This document shows, one piece after another, positions 17,937 to 28,662 of a DNA stretch of 64,000 nucleotides. This DNA is from Pseudomonas sp. PIC25 (lineage in GTDB: Bacteria; Pseudomonadota; Gammaproteobacteria; Pseudomonadales; Pseudomonadaceae). The position numbers and the translations under genes are program-made. The stretch lies in assembly GCF_002286785.1 (NCBI RefSeq), contig NZ_MUJY01000179.1:16807-80806 (forward strand), read 5' to 3'. Each line of letters opens with the position of its first letter. The first letter of the stretch is position 1. The notes beneath the pieces were generated by a model. It did not search any database, was not told the origin of the DNA, and saw only the letters and a list, made by a program, of their open reading frames with translations.

Positions 17937-18494
17937 TTACAAGCCCTTCACCGCATAAATACCGGCCGCATTGCGCCAGTAGCCCTTGTAGTCCATGCCG
18001 TAGCCGAAGATGTAACGGTCGATGCACGGCAGGCCGACGTAGTTGGCCTTGAGGTCCGGGCGGGCCTTGCGGTCGTGGGTCTTGTCGATCAGCACGGCAG
18101 TGTGTACATGGGCGGCACCGGCGTGGCGGCAGAAGTCGATGATCGCGGCCAGGGTATGCCCTTCGTCGAGAATGTCGTCGATGATCAGCACGTCGCGGTC
18201 GATGAAGGAAATTTCCGGCTTGGCCTTCCAGAACAACTCGCCACCGCTGGTTTCGTTGCGGTAGCGGGTCGCGTGCAGGTAGGACAGCTCGAGCGGGAAG
18301 TTCAGTTTCGGCAGCAGCTTGCCGGCGAAGATCAAGCCGCCGTTCATGACGCAAAACACCACCGGATTGCGCTCGGCCAGTTCGCCGTTGATCGATTCGG
18401 CGATGCGGGAGATGGCGGCCTCCACTTCGGCTTCGGTGTACAGGCAATCGGCTTCCGCCATCACTTGGCGGATATGCGCGAGATCGGCGGACAT
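17937..18494 (-). CDS. hpt: Hypoxanthine-guanine phosphoribosyltransferase
   Basis: A 185-residue type I PRTase. The PRPP-binding loop DVLIIDDILDEGHTLAAI and the flexible-loop region LSYLHATRYRNETSGG are complete, and the length is normal. It salvages hypoxanthine and guanine to IMP and GMP in the cytosol. It is convergent with the SulP gene and diverges from upp, matching PA4645/PA4646. Confidence 0.94.
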   Translation of the reverse strand: MSADLAHIRQVMAEADCLYTEAEVEAAISRIAESINGELAERNPVVFCVMNGGLIFAGKLLPKLNFPLELSYLHATRYRNETSGGELFWKAKPEISFIDRDVLIIDDILDEGHTLAAIIDFCRHAGAAHVHTAVLIDKTHDRKARPDLKANYVGLPCIDRYIFGYGMDYKGYWRNAAGIYAVKGL

Positions 18495-18853
18495 GGCGTT
18501 TCCCCTAGGTTGGCTGAATAAAAAGGCGCAACGGTACTCATCTGCTGCCCGTGGGGCAAGCCCCGTCGGACAAGCGATACGGCATCCGCCGCGCGAGGCC
18601 TGCCACGTTCTTTTTCTGACCGATCGTTCAGACCCCGTCGTGCTTGCGGAACGGATTCAAGGATAGCCGGCGTGGACGGCGATGACGGCAAAATCCGTTG
18701 CGTTTGCGGCGTCATGCCGCATGTTCCCTTCTTCCGGATTTTCCATCCGGCCCCCGGACCTGCCATTATTCGCCTATTCGAACGGACCTGGCGCAACACC
18801 CGGGCCCGCATTCGTCCAGCCCTCCCACCTTGCCGTCGCCGGAGACCCTTCGC
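18495..18853. other. 359-bp divergent intergenic region between hpt and upp
   Basis: The region must hold promoters for both salvage genes. I see an imperfect hairpin TCCGGAT...ATCCGG at about 18732-18750, but no -35/-10 pair that I would defend, and no ORF with a ribosome site. Confidence 0.45.
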
Positions 18854-19492
18854 ATGCCCATCCGTGAGATTCGCCACCCCCTGATCCGCCACAAGCTCGG
18901 CCTGATGCGCCGGGCCGACATCAGCACCAAGAATTTCCGCGAACTGGCCCAGGAAGTGGGCGCCCTGCTCACCTACGAGGCGACCCAGGACCTGCCCCTG
19001 GAAAGCTACGAGATCGCCGGCTGGTGCGGCAACGTGACGGCGGAGAAGATCGCCGGCAAGAAGATCACCGTGGTACCGATCCTGCGCGCCGGTATCGGCA
19101 TGCTCGACGGCGTGCTCAGCCTGATCCCCAGCGCCAAGGTCAGCGTGGTTGGCCTGGCGCGCAACGAGGAAACCCTCGAAGCACAGAGCTACCTGGAAAA
19201 ACTGGTACCGGAGATCGACCAGCGCCTGGCCATGATCGTCGACCCGATGCTCGCCACCGGCGGCTCCATGGTCGCCACCATCGACATGCTGAAGAAGGCC
19301 GGCTGCAAGGAAATCCGCGCCCTGGTCCTGGTGGCGGCGCCGGAAGGCATCAAGACGGTCAACGATGCCCATCCCGACGTGCAGATTTACACCGCCTCCA
19401 TCGATCAGCGGCTGAACGAGCACGGCTACATCATTCCCGGCCTTGGCGATGCCGGCGACAAGATTTTCGGCACCAAGCAGAAGGACACCTGA
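18854..19492 (+). CDS. upp: Uracil phosphoribosyltransferase
   Basis: A 212-residue PRTase, the canonical length for bacterial Upp. [20 protein letters not shown] starts it, and the PRPP motif [17 protein letters not shown] and the uracil-binding C-terminus [17 protein letters not shown] are intact. It makes UMP from uracil and PRPP. GGAGA lies eight bases before the ATG. The permease gene uraA starts 3 bp after its stop, forming a salvage operon. Confidence 0.96.
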   Translation: MPIREIRHPLIRHKLGLMRRADISTKNFRELAQEVGALLTYEATQDLPLESYEIAGWCGNVTAEKIAGKKITVVPILRAGIGMLDGVLSLIPSAKVSVVGLARNEETLEAQSYLEKLVPEIDQRLAMIVDPMLATGGSMVATIDMLKKAGCKEIRALVLVAAPEGIKTVNDAHPDVQIYTASIDQRLNEHGYIIPGLGDAGDKIFGTKQKDT

Positions 19493-19495
19493 TCC

Positions 19496-20758
19496 ATGCG
19501 GGACCCCATGCATGAACCCGTCTGGCGCCAGGCCCTGGCCGGCTCGCAGATGCTTTTCGTGGCCTTCGGCGCCCTGGTGCTGATGCCGCTGATCACCGGG
19601 ATGGACCCTAACGTCGCGCTGTTCACCGCCGGCCTCGGCACCCTGATCTTCCAATGGGTGACCAAGGGCCAAGTGCCGGTGTTCCTCGCCTCGTCGTTCG
19701 CCTTCATCGCGCCGATCCTCGCTGCCAAGACCGACTTCGGCCTGCCGGCGACCCTCGGCGGGCTGGTCGCTGCCGGCTTCGTCTACATGCTGCTGGCCGC
19801 GGCGGTGAAGCTCAAGGGCACCGGTTTCATCGACCGCCTGCTGCCGCCGGTGGTGATCGGCCCGGTGATCATGTCCATCGGACTCGGACTGGCCCCGGTC
19901 GCCGCCAACATGGCGATGGGCAAGGCCGGCGACGCCAGCGCGCAACTGGTGCCGTACGATACGGCACTGATGATTTCCCTGCCGGCGCTGCTCACCACCC
20001 TGCTGGTGGCAGTCCTCGGCCGCGGCATCTTCCGCCTGGTACCGATATTGGCCGGTGTCGCGGTCGGCTACGGTCTGTCGATCGCCCTCGGCGTGGTGGA
20101 TTTCGCCGCCGTCAATGCCGCCCCCTGGCTGGCGGTGCCGAACTTCGTCGCTCCCGAACTCCATTGGGGCGCCATCCTGTTCATGCTGCCGGTGGCCATC
20201 GCCCCGGCCATCGAGCACATCGGCGATGTGCTGGCCATTGGCACGGTGACCGGCAAGAACTACCTGAAAAAACCCGGCCTGCACCGCACCCTGCTCGGCG
20301 ACGGCCTGGCCACCTCCGCCGCCGGCCTGTTCGGCGGGCCGCCGAACACCACCTACTCGGAAGTGACCGGCGCGGTGATGCTGACCCGCAACTTCAACCC
20401 CAAGGTGATGATGTGGGCGGCGGCGATTGCCATCGTCCTAGCCTTCATCGGCAAGTTCGGCGCCGCGCTGCAGAGCATCCCGGTACCGGTGATGGGCGGC
20501 ATCCTCTGCCTGCTGTTCGGCTCCATCGCGGTGGTCGGGCTGAATACCCTGATCCGTCACCAGATCGACCTCTCCGAGGCGCGCAACCTGGTGATCGTCG
20601 CCGTGACCCTGGTGTTCGGCATCGGCGGCATGGTGATCGGCGCCGGCGAAGTCAGCCTCAAGGGCATCTCGCTCTGCGGCGTCATCGCCATCCTCCTCAA
20701 TCTGCTGCTCCCCGGCGGTGCCGGCTGGCGCAGCAAGGCCCTCAGCGAAGAGGCCTGA
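19496..20758 (+). CDS. uraA: Uracil permease (NCS2 family)
   Basis: A 420-residue NCS2/UraA-type permease with about 14 membrane spans. VASSFAF-like and AIEHIGDVLAIGTVTGKNYL carry the family's conserved helix 8 region, with the substrate Glu (AIEH) present; FGGPPNTTYSEVTGAV carries the second signature. It imports uracil with protons across the inner membrane for Upp next door. The start is the first ATG after upp, with AAGGA overlapping the end of upp. A Met at codon 5 is an alternative. Confidence 0.95.
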   Translation: MRDPMHEPVWRQALAGSQMLFVAFGALVLMPLITGMDPNVALFTAGLGTLIFQWVTKGQVPVFLASSFAFIAPILAAKTDFGLPATLGGLVAAGFVYMLLAAAVKLKGTGFIDRLLPPVVIGPVIMSIGLGLAPVAANMAMGKAGDASAQLVPYDTALMISLPALLTTLLVAVLGRGIFRLVPILAGVAVGYGLSIALGVVDFAAVNAAPWLAVPNFVAPELHWGAILFMLPVAIAPAIEHIGDVLAIGTVTGKNYLKKPGLHRTLLGDGLATSAAGLFGGPPNTTYSEVTGAVMLTRNFNPKVMMWAAAIAIVLAFIGKFGAALQSIPVPVMGGILCLLFGSIAVVGLNTLIRHQIDLSEARNLVIVAVTLVFGIGGMVIGAGEVSLKGISLCGVIAILLNLLLPGGAGWRSKALSEEA

Positions 20759-20764
20759 GCCCCC

Positions 20765-20789
20765 GTCCCGCCTCATGCCGAGGCGGGAC
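20765..20789. terminator. Convergent terminator hairpin
   Basis: GTCCCGCCTC, ATGCC, GAGGCGGGAC form a perfect 10-bp stem between uraA and the MFS gene. It overlaps the last codons of the MFS gene on the minus strand; TTTCCCC follows on the plus strand. Confidence 0.75.
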
Positions 20790-22146
20790 TTTCCCCTCGC
20801 AGCGCCTCGGCCTTGGGCGCCGTACTCCACCGCTGCAAACGCTCGATGCTCTCACGATACGGCTTCAGCCCCTTGCTCAGCAGCAGGATCGATCCGCACA
20901 CCGCCAGACTCGTAACGATCAGCAGCGAATAGCGCAGGGCGTGGTCGTCGGCGAATACATAGTCGGTCACCAGCGCCACTGCCGTCGGGCCGATGCCGAG
21001 GCCAACCAGGGTGATGACGAACAGATAGATCGCCGAGGCCTGACCGCGCATTGCGTTGGGCATGATCTCCTGGATCGCCGCCGGCGCCACACCGAACGGC
21101 ATTGACAGGCAGAACACCGTAGGCGCCATCAGCAACACCGCCCAGAGGGCTTCGTCCATCAAGGGGAACAACAGCACGCAAGGCAGCGCCGCGACCGCCG
21201 CATAGAGCCCGACGCGCATGTTGGCGTCGCGCCGGCCGTGGCGTGCCATCCAGTCCGCCAGCCGGCCGCCGAAGACGATGCCGAGGCAACCGAACACCGC
21301 GACGATGCTGCCGTAGACGATACCCACCTGCCCCGCGTCCCAGCCGTAGGTACGGATGAAGAAGGTCGGCACCCAGGCGGCGCTGCCGTAGCCGGCGAAC
21401 GATAGCCCGGCGAAGCCCAGGTTATGACAGAGCACCGTGCGCCGATTGCTGCGAATGTAGCGTCCCACTTCGGCCAGAGGCACGGCGACGCCCGCCCCCA
21501 CGCCGCGCCGGGCCGGTTCCCGCACCGCCAGCAGCAACAGGGTGAACAGCACGCCGGCGGCACCGAGGATGAGGAAGATCAGTTGCCACGGCCGCACTTC
21601 GCCGAGCAGCGGCAGCATCACGTCGCCCTGGGCCGAGGCGAAGCGGATCACCAGCCCGCCCAGCAGGAAGGCGATGCCCGAGCCCAGGTACACCCCCATG
21701 GAATACACGCTGATGGCGGTAGCGCGGCGCTCGGCCGGGAAGCTGTCCGCGATCAGCGAATAGGCCGCCGGCGACAACGCCGCCTCGCCGACACCCACGC
21801 CGATTCGGCAGAACAGGAATTGCAAATAGGACCGGGCCATGCCGCAGGCAGCGGTGGCCGCGCTCCAGAACAACACGCCCAGCGCGATCAGGCCACGCCG
21901 GCTGCGCGTGTCGGCCAGGCGCCCTAGAGGAATGCCGCAGACGGTGTAGAACAGGGCGAAGGACAGGCCCATCAGCAGGCTCATCTGGGTATCGCTGATG
22001 ACCAGGTCGCGGCGGATGGGGGCGACCAGCAAGTTGAGAATCTGCCGGTCGATGAACGACAGCACGTAAGCCACCATCAGGATGGTGACGGTGATCCAGG
22101 CACGAGCGCTGGAGGGGTAGCCATTATTGTTGTTGTGCACTGGCAT
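20773..22146 (-). CDS. MFS transporter (Spinster/hexuronate-like)
   Basis: A 457-residue major facilitator protein with 12 membrane segments. The first half carries YVLSFIDRQILNLLVAPI and the A-motif GRLADTRSRRGLI; helix 5 shows CRIGVGVGEAALSPAAYSLI, typical of Spinster-like carriers. The N-terminus has a run of Asn (HNNNNG) from a CAACAATAAT-like repeat in the DNA. The substrate is unknown. It is a single gene, terminating into the convergent hairpin. Confidence 0.9.
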   Translation of the reverse strand: MPVHNNNNGYPSSARAWITVTILMVAYVLSFIDRQILNLLVAPIRRDLVISDTQMSLLMGLSFALFYTVCGIPLGRLADTRSRRGLIALGVLFWSAATAACGMARSYLQFLFCRIGVGVGEAALSPAAYSLIADSFPAERRATAISVYSMGVYLGSGIAFLLGGLVIRFASAQGDVMLPLLGEVRPWQLIFLILGAAGVLFTLLLLAVREPARRGVGAGVAVPLAEVGRYIRSNRRTVLCHNLGFAGLSFAGYGSAAWVPTFFIRTYGWDAGQVGIVYGSIVAVFGCLGIVFGGRLADWMARHGRRDANMRVGLYAAVAALPCVLLFPLMDEALWAVLLMAPTVFCLSMPFGVAPAAIQEIMPNAMRGQASAIYLFVITLVGLGIGPTAVALVTDYVFADDHALRYSLLIVTSLAVCGSILLLSKGLKPYRESIERLQRWSTAPKAEALRGESPASA

Positions 22147-22286
22147 CTCCTCGGCGCCGCCAGCGCGGCGCGCGACGGGTGGGAAGAAAGGCCAGCTTAG
22201 GTCGGGATGGACAGGGTGAATACCTGAGAAGCCGTGTTATCAACGAGGCGAATGCGCAAGCAGCCGCCCCACTGATGACTCGCGGG

Positions 22287-23312
22287 TCACAGTAAGCGTG
22301 GGGCCCGCAGGCAGAGCTGGGCCAGGGCAGCACCCCAGGCCGGGTGATCGTTCAGGCACGGCACCAGCACCAGTTCCTCGCCCCCCGCCGCGACGAACTG
22401 CTCGCGTCCGCGCTGGCCGATCTCCTCCAGCGTCTCGATACAGTCGGCGACAAAGGCCGGGCACATCACCAGCAGCTTCTTCACCCCACTGGCGGCCAGC
22501 TCGTCGAGACGCGCCTCGGTATAGGGCTCGATCCACTTGGCGCGGCCCAGGCGCGACTGGAACGACACCGACCACTGTTCAGGCCGCAGCCCCATGCGCG
22601 CGGCGAAGCCCTCGGCCGTACGCAGGCACTGGGCGCGGTAGCAGGTGGCGAGCACCTCGGCCGGCGCATTGCGGCAGCAGTCGGCCTGCTTCAGGCAATG
22701 CCGGCCGCTGGGGTCGGCCTTGTGCAGATGGCGCTCGGGCAGTCCGTGAAAGCTCAGCAGCAGATGGTCGAACCCCTGGGCCAGGTGCGGCTGGGCGCTG
22801 GCCACCAGGGCATCGAGGTATTCCGGTTGGTCGTAGAACGGCTGCAGCACCGAGAGATCGAACGCCAGGCGATGCGCCGCGATGACCCGGCGAGCCTCTT
22901 CAATGACCGTGGTGGTAGTGCTGTCGGCGAACTGCGGATAGAGCGGTGCCAGCGTCACCTGCCGGATGCCTTGGCGCGCCAACTTGAGCAGCACGCTCTC
23001 GATGGACGGCTCGCCGTAGCGCATGGCCAGCTCCACCGGCCCCAACTGCCACTGCTGCGTCATCGTGGCCTGCAGGCGGCGGCTGAGCACGATCAGCGGC
23101 GAGCCTTCATCCCACCAGATCGACGCATAGGCATGGGCCGAGGCGGCGGGGCGCTTGATCAGGATCAGCGATACCAGCAGCCGACGCAGCGGCCAGGGCA
23201 GATCGACGACGTAGGGGTCCATCAGGAACTGGTCCAGGTAACGGCGCACATCGTCCACCTCGGTGGAGGCCGGCGAACCCAGGTTGACCAGTAACAGCGC
23301 GTGATCGGTCAT
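22287..23312 (-). CDS. hemH: Ferrochelatase
   Basis: A 341-residue ferrochelatase: [12 protein letters not shown] at the start, [16 protein letters not shown] in the middle, the catalytic His in [19 protein letters not shown], and [17 protein letters not shown] with the acidic metal-entry residues later. It inserts Fe2+ into protoporphyrin IX, the last step of haem synthesis, at the inner membrane. The stop of the upstream SDR gene lies 12 bp before it, so both are probably one unit. It matches PA4655. Confidence 0.95.
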   Translation of the reverse strand: MTDHALLLVNLGSPASTEVDDVRRYLDQFLMDPYVVDLPWPLRRLLVSLILIKRPAASAHAYASIWWDEGSPLIVLSRRLQATMTQQWQLGPVELAMRYGEPSIESVLLKLARQGIRQVTLAPLYPQFADSTTTTVIEEARRVIAAHRLAFDLSVLQPFYDQPEYLDALVASAQPHLAQGFDHLLLSFHGLPERHLHKADPSGRHCLKQADCCRNAPAEVLATCYRAQCLRTAEGFAARMGLRPEQWSVSFQSRLGRAKWIEPYTEARLDELAASGVKKLLVMCPAFVADCIETLEEIGQRGREQFVAAGGEELVLVPCLNDHPAWGAALAQLCLRAPRLL

Positions 23313-23324
23313 GCGGAATCCTAA

Positions 23325-24227
23325 TCAGTGGCGGCCGAGAAGATCCTCGAGGGCCGCATCCAGAGAGGTGAATCGAAACGAAAAGCCGGCTTCCAGCAAA
23401 CGCGCCGGTTCGGCGTGCTGGCCGCCCAGCAGCAATCCGGAGAGCTCCCCCAGCCCCACTCGCAACAACGGCGCAGAAACCGGCAGCACCGCCGGCCGAT
23501 GCAACACGCGGCCGAGTGCGCGGGCGAACTCGGCATTCCTGACCGGCTGCGGCGCGCAGGCATTATAAGGACCGCGTGCCTCCTCCCGCTGCAAGAGAAA
23601 ATCGATCAGGGTGATTTGATCCTGCAGATGGACCCAGGACATCCATTGCCGGCCGTTGCCGATCGGCCCTCCGAGGCCGAGGCGGAATGGCAGCAGCAGG
23701 CGCTTGAGAAAACCGCCGTCGGCGGCCAGCACCAGCCCGGTACGCACCAGCGCCACCCGGATACCCAGCGCCTCGGCACGTAGCGCGGCTTCTTCCCAAG
23801 CCCCGCAGAGCTGGGCGGCGAAATCTTCCCGGACCGGCGGCGAGACTTCCGTCAGGCGGTGCTCGCCCGCATCGCCGTACCAGCCCACAGCCGAACCGGA
23901 TATCAAAGTGCGCGGTTTCTGCTCGCGCGTTTCCAGCCAGGCCAGCAGGCGTTCGGTGAGCGTCACCCGGCTCGCCCAGAGCAGCTTCTTGCGCTTGCCG
24001 GTCCAGGGTCGATCGGCGATGGGCGCACCCGCCAGGTTGATCACCGCGTCCAGTGGCGCGTCCCCGTATTCCTCCAGCGTGCCGATTCCCCGCACCGCTT
24101 CACCGCAGCGACGCGGGACAAACTCTGGCGTCCGGCTCCAAACCACCAGGCGATGCCCCTGTCCAATCCAGTAACGACAGAGTCCGCGTCCAATCAGACC
24201 CGTACCGCCGGTCAGCAATATGTGCAT
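23325..24227 (-). CDS. TIGR01777-type SDR epimerase family protein
   Basis: A 300-residue protein starting MHILLTGGTGLIGRGLCRYW (GxxGxxG NAD(P) site). It has the motif LISGSAVGWYGDAGEHRLTE, which holds the active-site Tyr of this family, and a C-terminal DUF1731-like end (AEPARLLEAGFSFRFTSLDAALEDLL). GGAGGA lies seven bases upstream of the ATG at 24227, which settles the start. The family (YfcH, SulA-like names) has no well-defined substrate. Confidence 0.9.
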   Translation of the reverse strand: MHILLTGGTGLIGRGLCRYWIGQGHRLVVWSRTPEFVPRRCGEAVRGIGTLEEYGDAPLDAVINLAGAPIADRPWTGKRKKLLWASRVTLTERLLAWLETREQKPRTLISGSAVGWYGDAGEHRLTEVSPPVREDFAAQLCGAWEEAALRAEALGIRVALVRTGLVLAADGGFLKRLLLPFRLGLGGPIGNGRQWMSWVHLQDQITLIDFLLQREEARGPYNACAPQPVRNAEFARALGRVLHRPAVLPVSAPLLRVGLGELSGLLLGGQHAEPARLLEAGFSFRFTSLDAALEDLLGRH

Positions 24228-25414
<1,187 letters not shown>

Positions 25415-25519
25415 TTCCCCCTCCTCGCTGTCGTCGCCCTGACGACAGCCCCCTCTTCCTCCGACACGAACCGGGCCATGCCAGACATGCCCGGTGGACG
25501 CATTCGTCGCCCAAACAAT

Positions 25520-25568
25520 TCTTATACAATTCTATTGATTTGTACAATTTACTGTCTAATTATTAGAA
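25520..25568 (+). promoter_or_regulatory. AT-rich promoter/operator before the DUF523-phr operon
   Basis: The only strongly AT-rich patch in this part. It holds TTATACAAT (about 25521), TTGATTTGTACAATT (about 25536-25550) and TAATTATTAG (about 25558). TTGTACAA is palindromic, and TTATACAA upstream looks like a second half-site array. Several -35/-10 pairings are possible. A regulator-controlled promoter for the downstream operon is the simplest reading. Confidence 0.5.
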
Positions 25569-25589
25569 AACGAAAACGAGGACGACGCC

Positions 25590-26549
25590 ATGACCGGCAC
25601 CACCGCGAAACCCAGACTCGGCATCAGCGCCTGCCTGCTCGGCGATGAGGTGCGCTACAACGGCGGGCACAAGGAGTCGCGCCTGTGCAGCCGGACCCTT
25701 GCCGAGTACTTCGACTTCGTTCCGCTGTGCCCGGAAGTGGCAATCGGCCTGGGCGTCCCCCGTGAACCCATACGCCTGGTCGGCGATCCGCTATCGCCAC
25801 GAGCGGTCGGAACCGTGGAACGGCAGCGCGACGTTACCGAGGCGCTTGCCGACTACGGCTCTCGCATGGCCGCCGGGCACGATGACCTGTGCGGTTACAT
25901 CTTCATGCAGAAATCGCCCTCCTGCGGACTCGAGCGCGTCAAGGTCTATCAGGACAACGGCCACCCCACCGAGGGCGGCGGACGAGGCATTTATGCCCAG
26001 GCGTTCTGCGCAGCCCGGCCGGACCTGCCGGTAGAAGAGATCGGCCGGCTGAATGACCCGGTCCTGCGGGAAAACTTCCTCACCCGCGTATTCGCCTATG
26101 CCGAATGGCAGCGGCTGCGGGCCGACGGCCTGACCCGCAAAGCCATCCTCGACTACCACGCCCGCTACAAATACCTGCTGATGGCCGCAAACCCGCAGCA
26201 ATACAAGGCGCTCGGCCGCCTGCTCGGCGACATCGGCCAATACCACCCGGAGGAACTCGGTCCGCGCTATTTCCGCGACCTGATGGCGGCGCTGCAACGC
26301 TGCGCCACCCGCCGCACCCACAGCAACGTGCTGCAGCACCTCAGCGGTTATCTGCGACAGCGCATCGATCATGACGAGAAAGCGGAAATCCAGCAGCTCA
26401 TCGAGCAGTACCGCAAGGGCGTGGTGCCCTTGGTGGTCCCGCTGACCCTGCTCAAGCATCACTTCCGCCGTCACCCGGACGACTACGTGGCCCGCCAGGC
26501 CTACCTGCAGCCACACCCGGAAGACCTCAGCCTGCGCAATGCGATCTGA
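25590..26549 (+). CDS. DUF523-DUF1722 fusion protein (TudS-like plus YbgA-like)
   Basis: A 319-residue two-domain protein. Residues 1-150 are DUF523, with all three cysteines that hold a [4Fe-4S] cluster in thiouracil desulfurase TudS: Cys15 (SACLLG), Cys47 (PLCPEV) and Cys112 (SPSCG). Residues about 190-305 are DUF1722 (YHARYKYLLMAANPQQYKAL; VVPLTLLKHHFRRHP). Its stop is only 6 bp from phr, so both are one operon. A role in repair or scavenging of modified pyrimidines is inferred from context. Confidence 0.88.
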   Translation: MTGTTAKPRLGISACLLGDEVRYNGGHKESRLCSRTLAEYFDFVPLCPEVAIGLGVPREPIRLVGDPLSPRAVGTVERQRDVTEALADYGSRMAAGHDDLCGYIFMQKSPSCGLERVKVYQDNGHPTEGGGRGIYAQAFCAARPDLPVEEIGRLNDPVLRENFLTRVFAYAEWQRLRADGLTRKAILDYHARYKYLLMAANPQQYKALGRLLGDIGQYHPEELGPRYFRDLMAALQRCATRRTHSNVLQHLSGYLRQRIDHDEKAEIQQLIEQYRKGVVPLVVPLTLLKHHFRRHPDDYVARQAYLQPHPEDLSLRNAI

Positions 26550-26555
26550 CCTGCC

Positions 26556-27989
26556 ATGCCTCAACTGATCTGGTTCCGAACCGACCTGAGAACTCGGGAC
26601 AACACCGCCCTCGCCGCCGCCATGGCGGCGGGACCGACCATCGCCCTGTTCCTGCTCAGCCCCGGCCAGTGGCGCCTGCACGACGACGCCGACTGCAAGG
26701 TGGATTTCTGGCTACGCAACCTGGCCGAACTGAGCCGCTCCCTGGCCCGCCTGAACGTACCGCTGCTGGTACGCGAGATCGATCGCTGGGACGACGCGCC
26801 ACAGTTGCTGGAGCGTCTCTGTCTCGAACAGGGCATCGAGTGCGTCAGGGTCAATGAAGAGTACGGGGTCAATGAACAGCGCCGCGACGAAGCCGTCGCC
26901 GCCACGCTGCAAGCACGCGGCATCGCCTTTCGCAGCCACCTGGACCAGCTGCTCTTCGCCCCGGGCAGCGTGCTGACCCAGGCCGGCCATTACTTCCAAG
27001 TGTTCGGACAATTCCGCAAGGTCTGCCATGCACGCTTGCGGGTCTCTCTACCGGATCGCGTCCCGCTGCCCCTGGCTCAGACCCCACTGCCCTTGACGAG
27101 CGATGCAATACCGACCCGGGTTGCCGGCTTCGCCCAACCCTCGGCCAGCCTTCGTGATCTTTGGCCGGCCGGCGAGGACGTCGCTCACGAGCGGCTGCGG
27201 TGCTTCGTCGACGAATCCATCGTCGATTACCACGACACCCGCGACCTGCCCGCGATCCCGGGCACCAGCCGACTATCGCCCTATCTGGCCGCCGGCGTGC
27301 TGTCGCCTCGGCAATGCCTGCACGCCGCCCTCTCGGCCAATCGCGGCGAGTTCGATGGCGGCAATCCCGGCGTCGTCAGTTGGATCAACGAGCTGCTTTG
27401 GCGCGAGTTCTACAAGCACATCCTCGTCGGCTTCCCGCGGGTGTCCAAGCACCGCGCCTTCCGCCCAGTCACCGAGTTGCTGCAGTGGCGTCGCGATGAT
27501 CTGGACTTGGAAGCCTGGCAACAAGGCCAGACCGGCATCCCCATCGTCGACGCCGCCATGCGTCAGTTGCTCGCCACCGGCTGGATGCACAACCGCCTGC
27601 GCATGATCAGCGCCATGTTCCTGACCAAGAACCTGTTGATCGACTGGCGAGAAGGCGAGCGCTGGTTCATGCGCCACCTGATCGACGGCGATCTCGCCGC
27701 CAACAACGGCGGCTGGCAGTGGAGCGCCTCCACCGGCACCGATGCCGCGCCCTACTTCCGCCTGTTCAACCCGATCAACCAGTCACGCAATTTCGACCCC
27801 GAAGGCCGCTTCCTGCGTCACTGGCTGCCGGAGCTGTCCGGCCTGGGCAACCGCGACATCCACGACCCGGCGTCCCACGGCGGACTCTTCCCCCTGGCCG
27901 ACTATCCACGGCCGATCGTCGACTTGGCCCGTAGTCGCGAGCGCGCCCTGGCCGCCTTCAAGGCACTGGAGGGGCTGCATGCCGGATGA
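26556..27989 (+). CDS. phr: Deoxyribodipyrimidine photolyase
   Basis: A 477-residue class I CPD photolyase. The N-terminal antenna domain starts LIWFRTDLRTRDNTALAAA. The FAD-binding helical domain includes LSPYLAAGVLSPRQCL, GIPIVDAAMRQLLATGWMHNRLR and the signature NNGGWQWSASTGTDAAPYFR. It repairs cyclobutane pyrimidine dimers using blue light, with MTHF or a similar antenna. It follows the DUF523 gene by 6 bp. Its stop overlaps a possible ATG of the DUF2878 gene as ATGA. Confidence 0.96.
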   Translation: MPQLIWFRTDLRTRDNTALAAAMAAGPTIALFLLSPGQWRLHDDADCKVDFWLRNLAELSRSLARLNVPLLVREIDRWDDAPQLLERLCLEQGIECVRVNEEYGVNEQRRDEAVAATLQARGIAFRSHLDQLLFAPGSVLTQAGHYFQVFGQFRKVCHARLRVSLPDRVPLPLAQTPLPLTSDAIPTRVAGFAQPSASLRDLWPAGEDVAHERLRCFVDESIVDYHDTRDLPAIPGTSRLSPYLAAGVLSPRQCLHAALSANRGEFDGGNPGVVSWINELLWREFYKHILVGFPRVSKHRAFRPVTELLQWRRDDLDLEAWQQGQTGIPIVDAAMRQLLATGWMHNRLRMISAMFLTKNLLIDWREGERWFMRHLIDGDLAANNGGWQWSASTGTDAAPYFRLFNPINQSRNFDPEGRFLRHWLPELSGLGNRDIHDPASHGGLFPLADYPRPIVDLARSRERALAAFKALEGLHAG

Positions 27990-28096
27990 CCGAACCAACC
28001 GGCCCCAGCATCAGGCAGAGGGAATTTCATTCACACTATTGCGAGGGGACTTGCTGGAGCGCACCATCGGCACCGCTCAACTACTCGGACGACTCG

Positions 28097-28615
28097 ATGC
28101 GCAAACCGCTGATCAATGCCGCCCTTTTCCTGCTCGCCTGGTTCGCCTGTGTCCTGGGCGGCACCGGTCCCTGGCTGCTGGTGGCCGTGGCGGTGCTACT
28201 GGCGCATCTGTTCTGGACCAGTTCCTGGGCCGAGGAAGGCAAGCTGGTGGTCAGCGTCTTTCTTGCCGGTAGCGCACTGGACAGTTTTCTTCTGCAGTTG
28301 GGCGTGTTCCATTTCGGCGACGAGCGCCAATTGATCCCGCTATGGCTCGCGCTGCTCTGGGCCCTGCTTGGCACCACTCTGAATCACAGCCTGGCCTGGA
28401 CGGCGAAACCCTGGTGGCGTGCCAGTCTGCTCGGTGCGGTGGCCGGGCCGCTGTCCTACCTTGGTGCCACCGAACTGGCCGATATGCACCTGTCTTACGG
28501 CCTCTTGCCGACCCTGGTCGGCCTCTCCCTGCTCTGGGCACTGGTCCTGCCGTTGCTGCACGGCTTCGCCGGGCTCTACCGACAGCAGTACCGCAGCAGC
28601 CGAATGCGGGGCTGA
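28097..28615 (+). CDS. DUF2878 family membrane protein
   Basis: A 172-residue protein with five or so hydrophobic segments (LINAALFLLAWFACVLGG at the start, LIPLWLALLWALLGTTLNHS in the middle, YGLLPTLVGLSLLWALVLPLL near the end), matching DUF2878 proteins often found behind phr. The start is uncertain. The ATG at 28097 begins exactly where the family usually begins but has a weak ribosome site. An ATG at 27986 overlaps the phr stop and would add 37 poorly conserved-looking residues. Confidence 0.75.
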   Translation: MRKPLINAALFLLAWFACVLGGTGPWLLVAVAVLLAHLFWTSSWAEEGKLVVSVFLAGSALDSFLLQLGVFHFGDERQLIPLWLALLWALLGTTLNHSLAWTAKPWWRASLLGAVAGPLSYLGATELADMHLSYGLLPTLVGLSLLWALVLPLLHGFAGLYRQQYRSSRMRG

Positions 28616-28648
28616 AAAAAACCGGGCCAAGGCCCGGTTTCTTTTTTA
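28614..28648. terminator. Bidirectional terminator between DUF2878 gene and pagL
   Basis: An A run, ACCGGGCC, AA, GGCCCGGT and TTCTTTTTT: an 8-bp GC-rich stem flanked by A and T tracts, serving both convergent genes. Confidence 0.92.
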
Positions 28649-28662
28649 CGGCGGTGGACTCG

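Noticed and set aside
18461..20284. A 607-codon minus-strand frame over upp and uraA
   Set aside because: It overlaps two certain genes and has shadow composition (His, Gln, Gly-rich) with no recognisable motif.
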